From the IMG/VR virus record IMGVR_UViG_3300008448_000697, positions 1 to 22,919 of that record: a stretch of DNA of 22,919 bases; one strand, 5' to 3'. The notes beneath the pieces were generated by a model. That model was not told where the DNA came from, made no database searches, and saw nothing but the letters and a program-made list of their open reading frames with translations. Within the stretch, counting starts at the first letter, position 1, and the number at the start of each line of letters is the position of its first letter. Origin of the DNA: a virus. The position numbers and the translations under genes were made by a program. Of this stretch, positions 5,724 through 14,600 are shown piece by piece.

Positions 5724-7725
5724 TGAAGGAATCATGGCGATGCCTCAAGGCATGCCCATGGAAGGCGAGCAGCCCGTAGCTGAGCCAGTCACCACTGTTT
5801 CAAGCGGTGAGTCGTATGACGCTGCGCAAACAGCGCTTCAGCGGATGAACCCCCAAGAGTACGCAGTACTCAAAGAAACCCTGCGCCAGAACTTGGCGGA
5901 TGTAGAGCTTTCAGCCGCCGAAATATCTTCGATGCTTGAGGCGCTGGTCTACATGACACAGAATCCGGCGCAGTATCCGGAGTTGCGCCAGAACCTGATC
6001 AACAGCGGCATGATTGATGCTGAAGATTTGCCAGAACAATTTGACCTTGAGTTTCTGGGCGTCTTAATCATCTCTCTCCATGAAATGCAGTTGATGCAGT
6101 TCGAGGGAGCGCAGGCTCCAATGATGGACATGCCCCCTGTACAGGGCGAAGACGCTATGCAAGGTCTTGATGGGGCCCAGCCAATGGCCATGGCCCAAGG
6201 CGGCCTGGCGGACGTTGCGTCTTACATGGCTTCTAAAGGGCGCAATGGCGACACGATGCTTGCGCACATTACCCCCGGAGAAGCGCAGATGCTCAGAGCC
6301 CGAGGCGGCTCTGGCACGATCAATCCTGTCACGGGCTTGCCTGAGTTTTTTCTTAAAAAGCTTTTCAAAAAAGTAGTTAACGTAGTAAAGAAAGTCTTAA
6401 AAAACCCTATTGGAAGGATTATTGCCACAGTGGGCCTTGCCACCCTTTTGGGCCCCACTGCGATTGGGGCGACGTTAGGTAAGGCAGGCACTGCTGCGCT
6501 TGTATCCGGGGGCGTCACACTGTTGGGCGGGGGCAAACTAAAAGATGCTCTGATTGCTGGAGCCACTGGTTATTTTGGGGCAGGCGGGACCATTGGGGGC
6601 TTTAACCCCATACAGTCTCTTGGCTCTTTCTTGCCGGGGGCAGCAGGTGGTGCCCTTAACACAGGCTTGGCCACTGGTATTGTCGGTGCAGGTATCGGCA
6701 AGCTGGGGGGCATGAGCACTCAGGACGCATTGAAGATGGGCCTTACCCAAGGCTTGTCCGCCGGTGCGATGCAGGCCCTCCAAGGCCAGCAGGCTCCTGC
6801 CGAGCCGCAAATGCAGTCTAACCCGCAAACAGACAGCCCTTTCTCAGGCGCAAGAACCGACGGCACTGCTCAAAGCTTGCTTGCGTCGCAGCCTCAGGCC
6901 AGCCAGCAGATGCAATTTGATACGTCCCCACTGGGAGGTGCACCAGCAGCTCCTAAGGGCTTTTTTGAATCAATGTTCAGCTCCGATCCTGCTCCCGCTG
7001 CAGCTTCTGACCCGCTTAGCGCTGCTCCGGGCTCCTCTGCCGCCTTGGGCGCAGGCACTGCGGCTCCTGCCATACTAGGAGCTGCTCCAGGCGCTGCCGC
7101 TGCCATGGGTTCCGCCGCTCCTGCCGCCGCAACAGGGGGTATGTTTTCGGGCATGATTCCAAAAATCGGCCTTGGCCTTGGAGTTGCGGCACTGGCTGGC
7201 GGCTTTAAGGACAAGACGGAATTAAACCCGGTCTCAGAGGCTGAAAAAGAGCGGTATCTTGAGAATCTCAAGATAGCAAAACAACGCGACGACTTTATTA
7301 GAGGCGGTGGTTATGGCCTTGAAATGCCTTCGATTACCACACGCAACCCAATTGTGGCCACTGATTACTCAGCGACGCTTCCTATCAGGCAAGACACTTC
7401 GGTAGTAATGCCTACGGGCATTACTCGTTCTCCTGGCGGCATAGCACAGCCGTATAACCTTGCGGGGATGTATGGAGTGCCATTGATTTATGGGCTGGCC
7501 AAAGGGGGCATGCCAACACCTACAAACTTCCCACGAAAAACAGGGCCAATCAATGGCCCGGGCACCGGAACGTCAGATGACATCCCCGCTATGCTATCGG
7601 ACGGAGAGTTTGTGTTCACGGCCAAGGCAGTGCGTAATGCCGGGAACGGAAGTCGTCGCAAAGGAGCGGCGCGCATGTACAAGCTCATGAAAATGCTTGA
7701 AGGCGGTCCTGTAAAGGGGAAATAA
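5716..7725 (+). CDS. Putative internal virion/ejection protein with cationic amphipathic helix (669 aa)
   Basis: The product has a Met/Gly/Pro-rich start and a helical region at about 35-128. A motif GGLADVASYMASKGRNGDTM (162-181) leads into HITPGEAQMLRARGG. A cationic amphipathic helix, FFLKKLFKKVVNVVKKVLKN (211-230), is followed by a Gly/Ala/Leu-rich hydrophobic stretch (about 231-290), then long Ala/Pro/Gly low complexity. The final domain, from 614, contains GTSDDIPAMLSDGEFVFTAK and AARMYKLMKMLE. The latter signature occurs widely in phage tape-measure-like and internal virion proteins as I know them. The membrane-active segment suggests the protein leaves the head and enters the host envelope during DNA delivery; this is inferred. 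AAGGA lies five bases before the ATG, and the next gene begins directly after the stop. A tape-measure role is the main alternative. Confidence 0.6.
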   Translation: MVNEGIMAMPQGMPMEGEQPVAEPVTTVSSGESYDAAQTALQRMNPQEYAVLKETLRQNLADVELSAAEISSMLEALVYMTQNPAQYPELRQNLINSGMIDAEDLPEQFDLEFLGVLIISLHEMQLMQFEGAQAPMMDMPPVQGEDAMQGLDGAQPMAMAQGGLADVASYMASKGRNGDTMLAHITPGEAQMLRARGGSGTINPVTGLPEFFLKKLFKKVVNVVKKVLKNPIGRIIATVGLATLLGPTAIGATLGKAGTAALVSGGVTLLGGGKLKDALIAGATGYFGAGGTIGGFNPIQSLGSFLPGAAGGALNTGLATGIVGAGIGKLGGMSTQDALKMGLTQGLSAGAMQALQGQQAPAEPQMQSNPQTDSPFSGARTDGTAQSLLASQPQASQQMQFDTSPLGGAPAAPKGFFESMFSSDPAPAAASDPLSAAPGSSAALGAGTAAPAILGAAPGAAAAMGSAAPAAATGGMFSGMIPKIGLGLGVAALAGGFKDKTELNPVSEAEKERYLENLKIAKQRDDFIRGGGYGLEMPSITTRNPIVATDYSATLPIRQDTSVVMPTGITRSPGGIAQPYNLAGMYGVPLIYGLAKGGMPTPTNFPRKTGPINGPGTGTSDDIPAMLSDGEFVFTAKAVRNAGNGSRRKGAARMYKLMKMLEGGPVKGK

Positions 7726-9612
7726 ATGGCAACCGAAGCTACTACACAAATATCGGCAGAATCCCCGAGGATCGAAGATGCTCGGATGCGGTTGCTAGAT
7801 GAGGCCGAATCACTGGCCTTTGGTGCTCCAAATAATGCGAGTGCCATGCAGTATTTCCAGCAGAACCCAGATGTTGCTGCTGCGTTTAAGGCAGACCCTA
7901 AGGGTCTGACGGCTGCACAGTTTGCTCAGCAACATTACCAAGAGTTTGGTCAGAAAGAGGGTCGAGCAGCTCCTCCCGTCCGTCCCACTTTAGGGTCCCA
8001 GCTCAAAGAATTTGGCGCATATAACGTAGCCGGGTTTACTCCTGCCCAGCAAGCCGCTTTGGACGCGGCTGCAAGCCAGGGCATCGGGGCTTACAACCCT
8101 TACATGGACAACGCGAATGCTGCCCTGGCTGCCGCCTACGGCACCACAGGAGAGGCCGCTGACGTATTGCGCGGTGCAGACACCCGTAACCAGTTCTTCG
8201 ACGCACAGGCCGCTATGCGGCAGGCAGGGCAGGCCGGCGGTAACATCACCTCGGGCATTGGCCAAATCAACGAAGGCCTGAGTTACTTGGACAGCGCCGC
8301 ACGGCGCACGGCCCAGTCTGACACCACCGGACAATTTGGCGCTGCTCGTCAGGACTTGCAATCAGGCCTTGGCGCGTTGTCCACGGCCCAGAACCTGGCG
8401 GCAGGATCGAGTCAAGCTAATCTGCAGCCTGCCACGTCTAACATTGGCCAAGGTATTGGCGGTCTTGGCCAAGCGCAGCAGCTTACGCTAGGGGCAAGTA
8501 GCGCAAATTTCATGCCCTCGCAGCAGCTCCTGCTTGGTGCATCCAGGGGTTATGACCCTGCCTCCGCGCAGGCCTTCATGGACCCCTATCGCCAGCAGGT
8601 CATTGACGAGACCATGCGCCAGATGGATCGCCAAGGCGCGATTGCTGGCCAAGGCCTGGCCAACCAGGCGGTGCGCTCCGGTGCTTTCGGCGGCGAACGC
8701 GAAGGGATTCAACGCGCTGAGATGCAGCGTAATTTGATGGACCAGAAAGCGTCGACCATTGCCAACCTTCTGTCACAGGGCTACTCGCAAGCACAGGCCC
8801 AAGCCATGAATGCGTTCGAACAGCAGCAGGGCCGTCAAATGCAAACGGGGCAGCAGTTCGGTTCACAGGCAGCGCAGCAGGCTCAACTGGGCCAGGGCGC
8901 AGCAGGCTTGTACGGAAACCTGGCTCAAAACCAGATTGGCGCAGGGCAAGCCCTTGGCCAACTGGGGGTGCAACAAGCTCAACTGGGCCAAGGCGCAGCA
9001 GGGCAGTTTTTGCAGGCAGGACAGCAGTACGGCAACTTTGCCTCGCAGGGCGGTGCACTGGCGGGCCAAGAGTCAGCAATCAACCAGAACATCTCGAACT
9101 TGTTGCTGCAAAATGCGCAAGCACGAAATCAGGCTGCGCAAACGGCCGCTGGCATTTACGGTCAGCAAGGGCAGCAGTTCCAGCAACTGGGCCAAGGCAT
9201 TGGCGCTTTGGCAGGGCAGCAGTTTGGCATCGGCCAGCAGCAGGCACAGGGCCTTGGTGCGATGGCCGGTCAACTCGGCCAGCTCGGCGTGCAGCAGGCT
9301 GCTTTGGGTCAGACCGCTCAAGGCCTGCAGCAAAGCGACATCAACTTCTTGTACAACACTGGGCAAGCTCGCCAAGCGCTCAACCAGCAGGCGCTCGACG
9401 CTCAACGCGCTACGAACATGCAGCAGATTTATGCGCCTTACCAGCAGGCAGGGTTCTTGTCGGACATCCAGCGCGGAGCCCCTAGCACGCAGATGTCGAC
9501 TACCATTTCAAGCATCCCTCAAGCCAGCCCTTTCCAACAAGCTGTTGGCATTGGCTTGGGAGCCATCTCCACCTTAGCAGGTGCACAAAAAGCTGGTCTT
9601 AAACTTTTCTAA
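7726..9612 (+). CDS. Putative internal virion protein, Gln/Gly/Ala-rich repeats (628 aa)
   Basis: ATG follows the preceding TAA with no gap, and an AAAGGGGA site lies in the end of the upstream gene. Residues about 37-82 form a small module with the phrases YFQQNPDVAAAF and FAQQHYQEFGQKEGRAAP. That resembles the 'NPDV ... HY..FG..EGR' unit seen in various secreted and phage proteins. A helical section follows, including MDPYRQQVIDETMRQMDRQ and RSGAFGGEREGIQRAEMQRN at about 285-335. From about 350 to 545 the sequence is almost only Gln, Gly, Ala and Leu with imperfect repeats of about 32 residues. No membrane span or enzyme motif is seen. Between two other giant virion-type proteins, an ejection or internal scaffold function is the best guess. 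Long helical bundles would fit a periplasm-spanning tube, but this is inference. Confidence 0.6.
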   Translation: MATEATTQISAESPRIEDARMRLLDEAESLAFGAPNNASAMQYFQQNPDVAAAFKADPKGLTAAQFAQQHYQEFGQKEGRAAPPVRPTLGSQLKEFGAYNVAGFTPAQQAALDAAASQGIGAYNPYMDNANAALAAAYGTTGEAADVLRGADTRNQFFDAQAAMRQAGQAGGNITSGIGQINEGLSYLDSAARRTAQSDTTGQFGAARQDLQSGLGALSTAQNLAAGSSQANLQPATSNIGQGIGGLGQAQQLTLGASSANFMPSQQLLLGASRGYDPASAQAFMDPYRQQVIDETMRQMDRQGAIAGQGLANQAVRSGAFGGEREGIQRAEMQRNLMDQKASTIANLLSQGYSQAQAQAMNAFEQQQGRQMQTGQQFGSQAAQQAQLGQGAAGLYGNLAQNQIGAGQALGQLGVQQAQLGQGAAGQFLQAGQQYGNFASQGGALAGQESAINQNISNLLLQNAQARNQAAQTAAGIYGQQGQQFQQLGQGIGALAGQQFGIGQQQAQGLGAMAGQLGQLGVQQAALGQTAQGLQQSDINFLYNTGQARQALNQQALDAQRATNMQQIYAPYQQAGFLSDIQRGAPSTQMSTTISSIPQASPFQQAVGIGLGAISTLAGAQKAGLKLF

Positions 9613-9621
9613 GAGGTCGAC

Positions 9622-11616
9622 ATGAATAAGAAAATGATGGCAATGGACGACGACATTGAAAACGTCGGCATCATGCAGGGTTTTATGGACTCCATGGTCG
9701 ACGAGGACGAAGGCGATGATGAGGGCGATCCAGAGGAGAAGCTGGAGCGCCGCCCTGACACCCCTGAAATTTTGATGAACAACCTGCGCGGCGACATGCG
9801 CTCTATTGAAGCGCGTCGTGATGAACTGGCCGACATGGTGGGCTACCAAGCAGCTACAGAGACGCCGGAATCAGTGTTGGCCATGCTGCAGCCTGTACTG
9901 GCGCAGCAGGGCGGCATTGGCGCGTTGCCTCAATCAGGGCCCATGGCTCAAGGGCCACAGGCCCCGATGATGGGTGGCGCTCCTGGTATGCCCCCTCCTG
10001 GTATGCCTCCAGTGCCTGCCGGCATGGGCGTTCCTCCGCCTGGTATGCCTCCGATGCCTCCAGGCGCGGGCATGCCTCCTCCGCCTCAACAAGGCGGTAT
10101 TGCCGAGCTGATGGCAGGCATGGGCGGCGCTCAAGGTGGTATGCCTGCATCTGACCAGCCTCCAGTGGCCATGGCGCGTGGCGGGCTTGTCCAAAATTTC
10201 AGCTTGGGGTCAAATGAAGAAGGCGTGACCCCTGCTGCTGAACAAGGCCCTTCTGATGCGGGAATGATGATGTTTCCCCCGGAGATGGTGGCTGCTGCTC
10301 AGCGCCAAGCCATGGGCACGCTTAACCAGCAGCCCACTCAGGCCCCAAGCATTGAAGAAGCGACCATGTCCCGCCTGCCACTGCTCAACAAGTTGATGGG
10401 CCCGGACAGAAACGCGATGCAAGCACAAATGCTTTTTGACCTCGGACAACGGGCCTTTGGCTTTGCGGCTAACACCGACGAGTCAGGACGCCCATTGAAG
10501 GGTAGCTTCATGTCCCGCTTGGCCGGGGCTACCCGAACACTGCCTGCAGCGATGGGCAAGCAGCTTGAGCAAATTACCCAGATTGACCGCCAGATTAAAG
10601 CGCTGGCTCTGCAACAGGGTGAGAAGGACGTCGACAAGATTGAAGCGAAAAACGCTGCACTGGAAAATCGTAAAGGCAGTTTGCTCAACGAAGTGCTGCG
10701 CGCGCAGGCCAAGATTGAGGCCAAGAAACTAGGGGGCACCAAGCCCACCAGCATGTTTGGCAACAGCTTGGACGGGCGCATTCTGGACGCATTCGCCACC
10801 ATCGGCCCAAAGATTGAAGCTGGAACCGCCACAGAGCAAGAAAAAATAATCTACAACTTGTCCGCGCAGCATTACACGCGGCTCACCCCTGTGCCAATTA
10901 TTGATCCAGTGGACAAACAAATTAAGGGATACACGATGATGAGCAGGCCAATGCCTGTGCTAGGGGGCACCCCTCTTCCAGGACAAGGGGGAGCGGGTCC
11001 TATGGTGGGTCAAGGTGGTCCAATGCCCATGTCGCCAAGTGTTCCTCCACTACCGGGTGCGACCAATGCGCCGGCGGCAGCGCAAGAGCCCGCGCGAGAG
11101 CCCGAAATTAGTCTTTTCAGGGACAGATTTAAAATCTATGGACCAGTAGCTGCCGGAGCCGACACCATTTCGGGAATTCCAGGACTTGGTGCCCCGTTTT
11201 CAGAGGTTACTATTGCGCGAAGCCAGGGTGATCAAGTAGCTGAGCGCGTCATAAACTCCTTACTAAAGAGCACTCAAGGCAGTGTTAGGGAGCAAGAACG
11301 GTTACAAGGGGTGATAGGTATCAGGCCTGGTGCCGTGAAGGACCCAGATGACGCTGGCGCAAGACTTATTGGTTTAGGAAGCACTATTCGAGACATCATT
11401 AGAGAGAACGAGGAACGGGGCATGGATAACTCAGGCCTAACCCCGGAAGCCAAGGGTTTAGCGCGTCAGAAAGCTGCGGAGCTTAGAGCAATTTACGATA
11501 GGCTAGGGCTACCGCCTGTCGTATATTCTAAAGAAGAAGCGCAGAGGCTTAGGCTTAAGCCGGGTACCGTAGTCTTGTTTGGCGGCACTCAATTGGTTGA
11601 AGTTGAGGAATACTAA
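9622..11616 (+). CDS. Putative internal virion protein with Pro/Gly/Met linker (664 aa)
   Basis: AGAGG precedes the ATG at normal spacing. The first 45 residues are very acidic (including DEDEGDDEGDPEEKLE), followed by a helix with MNNLRGDMRSIEARRDELAD. That phrase I associate with conserved structural proteins of aquatic phages. A linker at about 104-155 consists of repeated PGMPP/PPPGMPP units. After AMARGGLVQNFSLG (about 183-196) comes a helical core with LPLLNKLMGPDRNAMQAQML and a Lys/Ala/Gln coiled coil (about 300-370). A mixed C-terminal domain ends in GTVVLFGGTQLVEVEEY. No catalytic motif is seen. The last ~170 residues use AGG, AGA, TTA and CTA codons more than the rest (see findings). 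Genomic position between other giant Gly/Ala proteins supports an ejection or internal head role; exact function is unknown. Confidence 0.6.
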   Translation: MNKKMMAMDDDIENVGIMQGFMDSMVDEDEGDDEGDPEEKLERRPDTPEILMNNLRGDMRSIEARRDELADMVGYQAATETPESVLAMLQPVLAQQGGIGALPQSGPMAQGPQAPMMGGAPGMPPPGMPPVPAGMGVPPPGMPPMPPGAGMPPPPQQGGIAELMAGMGGAQGGMPASDQPPVAMARGGLVQNFSLGSNEEGVTPAAEQGPSDAGMMMFPPEMVAAAQRQAMGTLNQQPTQAPSIEEATMSRLPLLNKLMGPDRNAMQAQMLFDLGQRAFGFAANTDESGRPLKGSFMSRLAGATRTLPAAMGKQLEQITQIDRQIKALALQQGEKDVDKIEAKNAALENRKGSLLNEVLRAQAKIEAKKLGGTKPTSMFGNSLDGRILDAFATIGPKIEAGTATEQEKIIYNLSAQHYTRLTPVPIIDPVDKQIKGYTMMSRPMPVLGGTPLPGQGGAGPMVGQGGPMPMSPSVPPLPGATNAPAAAQEPAREPEISLFRDRFKIYGPVAAGADTISGIPGLGAPFSEVTIARSQGDQVAERVINSLLKSTQGSVREQERLQGVIGIRPGAVKDPDDAGARLIGLGSTIRDIIRENEERGMDNSGLTPEAKGLARQKAAELRAIYDRLGLPPVVYSKEEAQRLRLKPGTVVLFGGTQLVEVEEY

Positions 11617-11653
11617 CGCGTTGCCAACATTAGGCAGGAAGTGAGAACATTGC

Positions 11654-14600
11654 ATGTCCAAAGATGATTCAATTCCGGAAGGGTTTAGAAGCGTTCAAAA
11701 ATCTCCGCTTAGGATTCTGACGGAACCATTTGAGACTAAGCCCATACCTGAGGGGTTTAGAGCACCCTCTGACGCCTCTCCACCTCTTTTAGACAGCGCA
11801 GGGGAGGCGGTTAAAGGAACCGGCCAGGGTTTGCTTAGCTTTGGACCTGCAGTAGCAGGGGCTGTTGGGGGTTTAAAACTGGGCATGGCCACGCTCAATC
11901 CATTTGGAGCCTTGGCAGGAATGATCGGAGGAGGCATTGCAGGCTACTACGCTGGCCAAAGTGCAGAAGATGCCTATAAGAGTTTCTTCCCGGAACCCAC
12001 TAACCCTACTTTAAGAGCGTACCGTGAGGCAGGTAAGACGTTTGGCAGTAGCTTGCCGGCTTCTGCCGCCGTTCCTTTTTTGCCAACGATGACGGGAAAT
12101 CGTGTCAGCCGATTTGTCACAGGTATTCGCGACGCCGCTGTACGTAATCCAAAGTCATTTCAAACCGCTGAGGTCTTAGCGGCACTTGGCTCAGGTGCCG
12201 GTGCTGGAATAGCAGAAAGCACCGACCCAGGAGCCCCCGGCACAAGGCTTGCGGGGGAGGTTTTGGGAGGGCTCGTACTGCCGAGCCCCGCTACTTTGAT
12301 TGTTAGTCAATCCGGGGTTTTGGCGGATGCTTTAAAAAGAATGACGGGCAGTTTTAGTGAAAGCTCTCGTGAAGCTGCAGCGGCAAAACGATTGACTCAG
12401 ATTCTGGAAGAATTTGGGGAAGACATTCCCGCATTGATTCGTGCTCTAGAAGCCGACACGCCGATTGACAAGTTGTCTCAGCCAGGGGCAAAACGGCTCA
12501 CGCCAAGCTCCGCCCAAAAGACAGACAGTCTTGGGTTGACCGCCTTGGAGTCCGCACTTGGCCAAGGCAACAAAGAGTTTCTTGGGAAGGTCCGAGAGCA
12601 GGGTCGACAGTCTGCTCAAGCCTATCAGCTGTTGACAGACAAACTGAAGGACATTGGCACTCCAGAGTCCTTGGCCATGGCCGCCAAGGTCCAAGAAGGC
12701 CGCTTCACTGCCATGCTCGATAAACGGCTGGAAGATGCGGACAAACTTGCAGCGTTAAAAATTTCGAAGTTTACAAAAGACACGCCCGAATCTCGGCAGG
12801 CGATTGGCGCAACGATCAAAGAACAAACTGAACTTGCACTGCGCGACGCTCGCGACTACGAATCTAGCTTGTGGAAGCAGGCGCTGTCACAGATGTCGCG
12901 CAAGCCTGTAAAGATGCCCCCTGGCGTACCGTTAAATGTTGTCTCTATTCCAACTCTTGCGCCTACAAGCACTGTCAAAGATTTCATGGACTACACGCTA
13001 AGCATTGGCGATGCGGTGCTAGAAAAGAATACCCCAGCTTTGGTTAAAAGCATCATGGGCAAGTTTGGCGTAACGCTTAACGACATTAAGAAGTACAAAG
13101 CAGGACGCCGAAGCGAGGAGTTTGCTCTCACGGGAGAAATCCCGGCGCGGTTCCTGCCTCAGGCCAAAGAGTTGGACCTGTCCGAGTTGGTAAATTACCG
13201 CTCCAATCTTTTGAATGAGGCACGTGAAGCGGCAGGAAAAGGGGAGGCGGCCAACGCCAACTTTTACAGCACACTTGCCCAAGGTCTGACGAAGGACTTG
13301 GACACCGTCAAGAACCCCGCGTTTGATGAGGCCCGCGCTTTCTCCAAGTCTTTGAACGATGTCTTTACTCGTTCATTTGCCAACACGGTCACTGGAGTAA
13401 CGGGGACCGGAGCAGAGCGCTTACCTCCTGAAATTCTCGTGAAACGCGCGTTTGGCACAAATGCCGACATGACCGCTATGCGGATGAACGAGATAGAGGA
13501 TGCCGTTAAGTTCATGTCGACCCAATACGACAGCGCTGTAGCTCGCTTTGGTGCAGACAGCCCGCAGGCTGCCGCGCTTAAGCCTGGGGCAGACGTGTCG
13601 CGCGCAGGAGCCGCTTCTATCGCTGATGCTCAGCAGCGTGTGTTACGCATGGGTGCGGCAGCTGCCGTTGACACTACTTTTGATCCTGCAACTGGTCGGG
13701 AGGTCACACGGCTTAACACCACAAAGCTGGAAAGATTTGTCGGTGAGAACAAGGCCATGCTGGACCAGTTGGGTCTTACGCCTGACCTGACCGACGCTAC
13801 TAAGGCAGAGAACGCCTTCCGCATGGTGCAGAACGAAAACAGCGCGTTGATGAAACGTGCTGCTGACCAATATGCGTTTGGCCAGGTTCTTAAAATAGGT
13901 AATGAGCGTCCTAGTCTTGCAATCGGCAGCATGCTTGGCGGCAACAACCCCGTCCGCGACATGAAGAACCTGGTCAAGATGGCCATGGATTCTGACAACC
14001 CAGAAGCTGCTGTTCGAGGACTGAAGCATTCGCTGTACGACTATGCGTACACAAAGGCTTCTGGCTCGGGCGGGAAGTTTAGTCCACAAGCTTTTGAGGA
14101 CGCCTTCTTCAAGCCCCTGGGCCCAAAGCAGCCTTCTGTTGTAAATGTCATGCGCGCCAACGGCCTTATGACGCTTACCGAGATGAAGAATATCAAACGT
14201 CTCATAGACCCCATGACCCGCATCGAAAGGTCCATGGCAGCGGGACGCACGCTTGATCAGATAGTGCCTGGCAGCACTGCAATAGACGACCTGATGCAAT
14301 CCGTTATTGGTGCACGAATCGGTGCCGCAGCGGTGCCGGGAGGCCCTGCCTCCCTGATTGCTGCGCAGGCAGGCTCTAAAGCAGTAAAGAACATTTTTTC
14401 CAAGATGCCTGGTCTAAGCACCGTGGCCGTTTTAGAACGAGCGGCTGCGGACCCTGCTTTTGCAGCGCTGCTGCTTAAAAGAGCTGAAACAGATAAAGAA
14501 AAGATTGAGCTTGGCCGACGGCTACATGGCTACCTTTATTCTGCAGGCTTAAACTACGCCACTTATGAAGAGCCTGAAGTAGCCCCTCTTCCTAACCCCA

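Noticed and set aside
6399-6460. A AAAAAC slippery heptamer in frame, with a CAGTGGG/CCCACTG hairpin downstream
   Set aside because: The hairpin begins about 22 bases after the heptamer, too far for usual -1 frameshifting; the shifted frame stops after a short stretch, and runs of A are expected from the Lys-rich helix.
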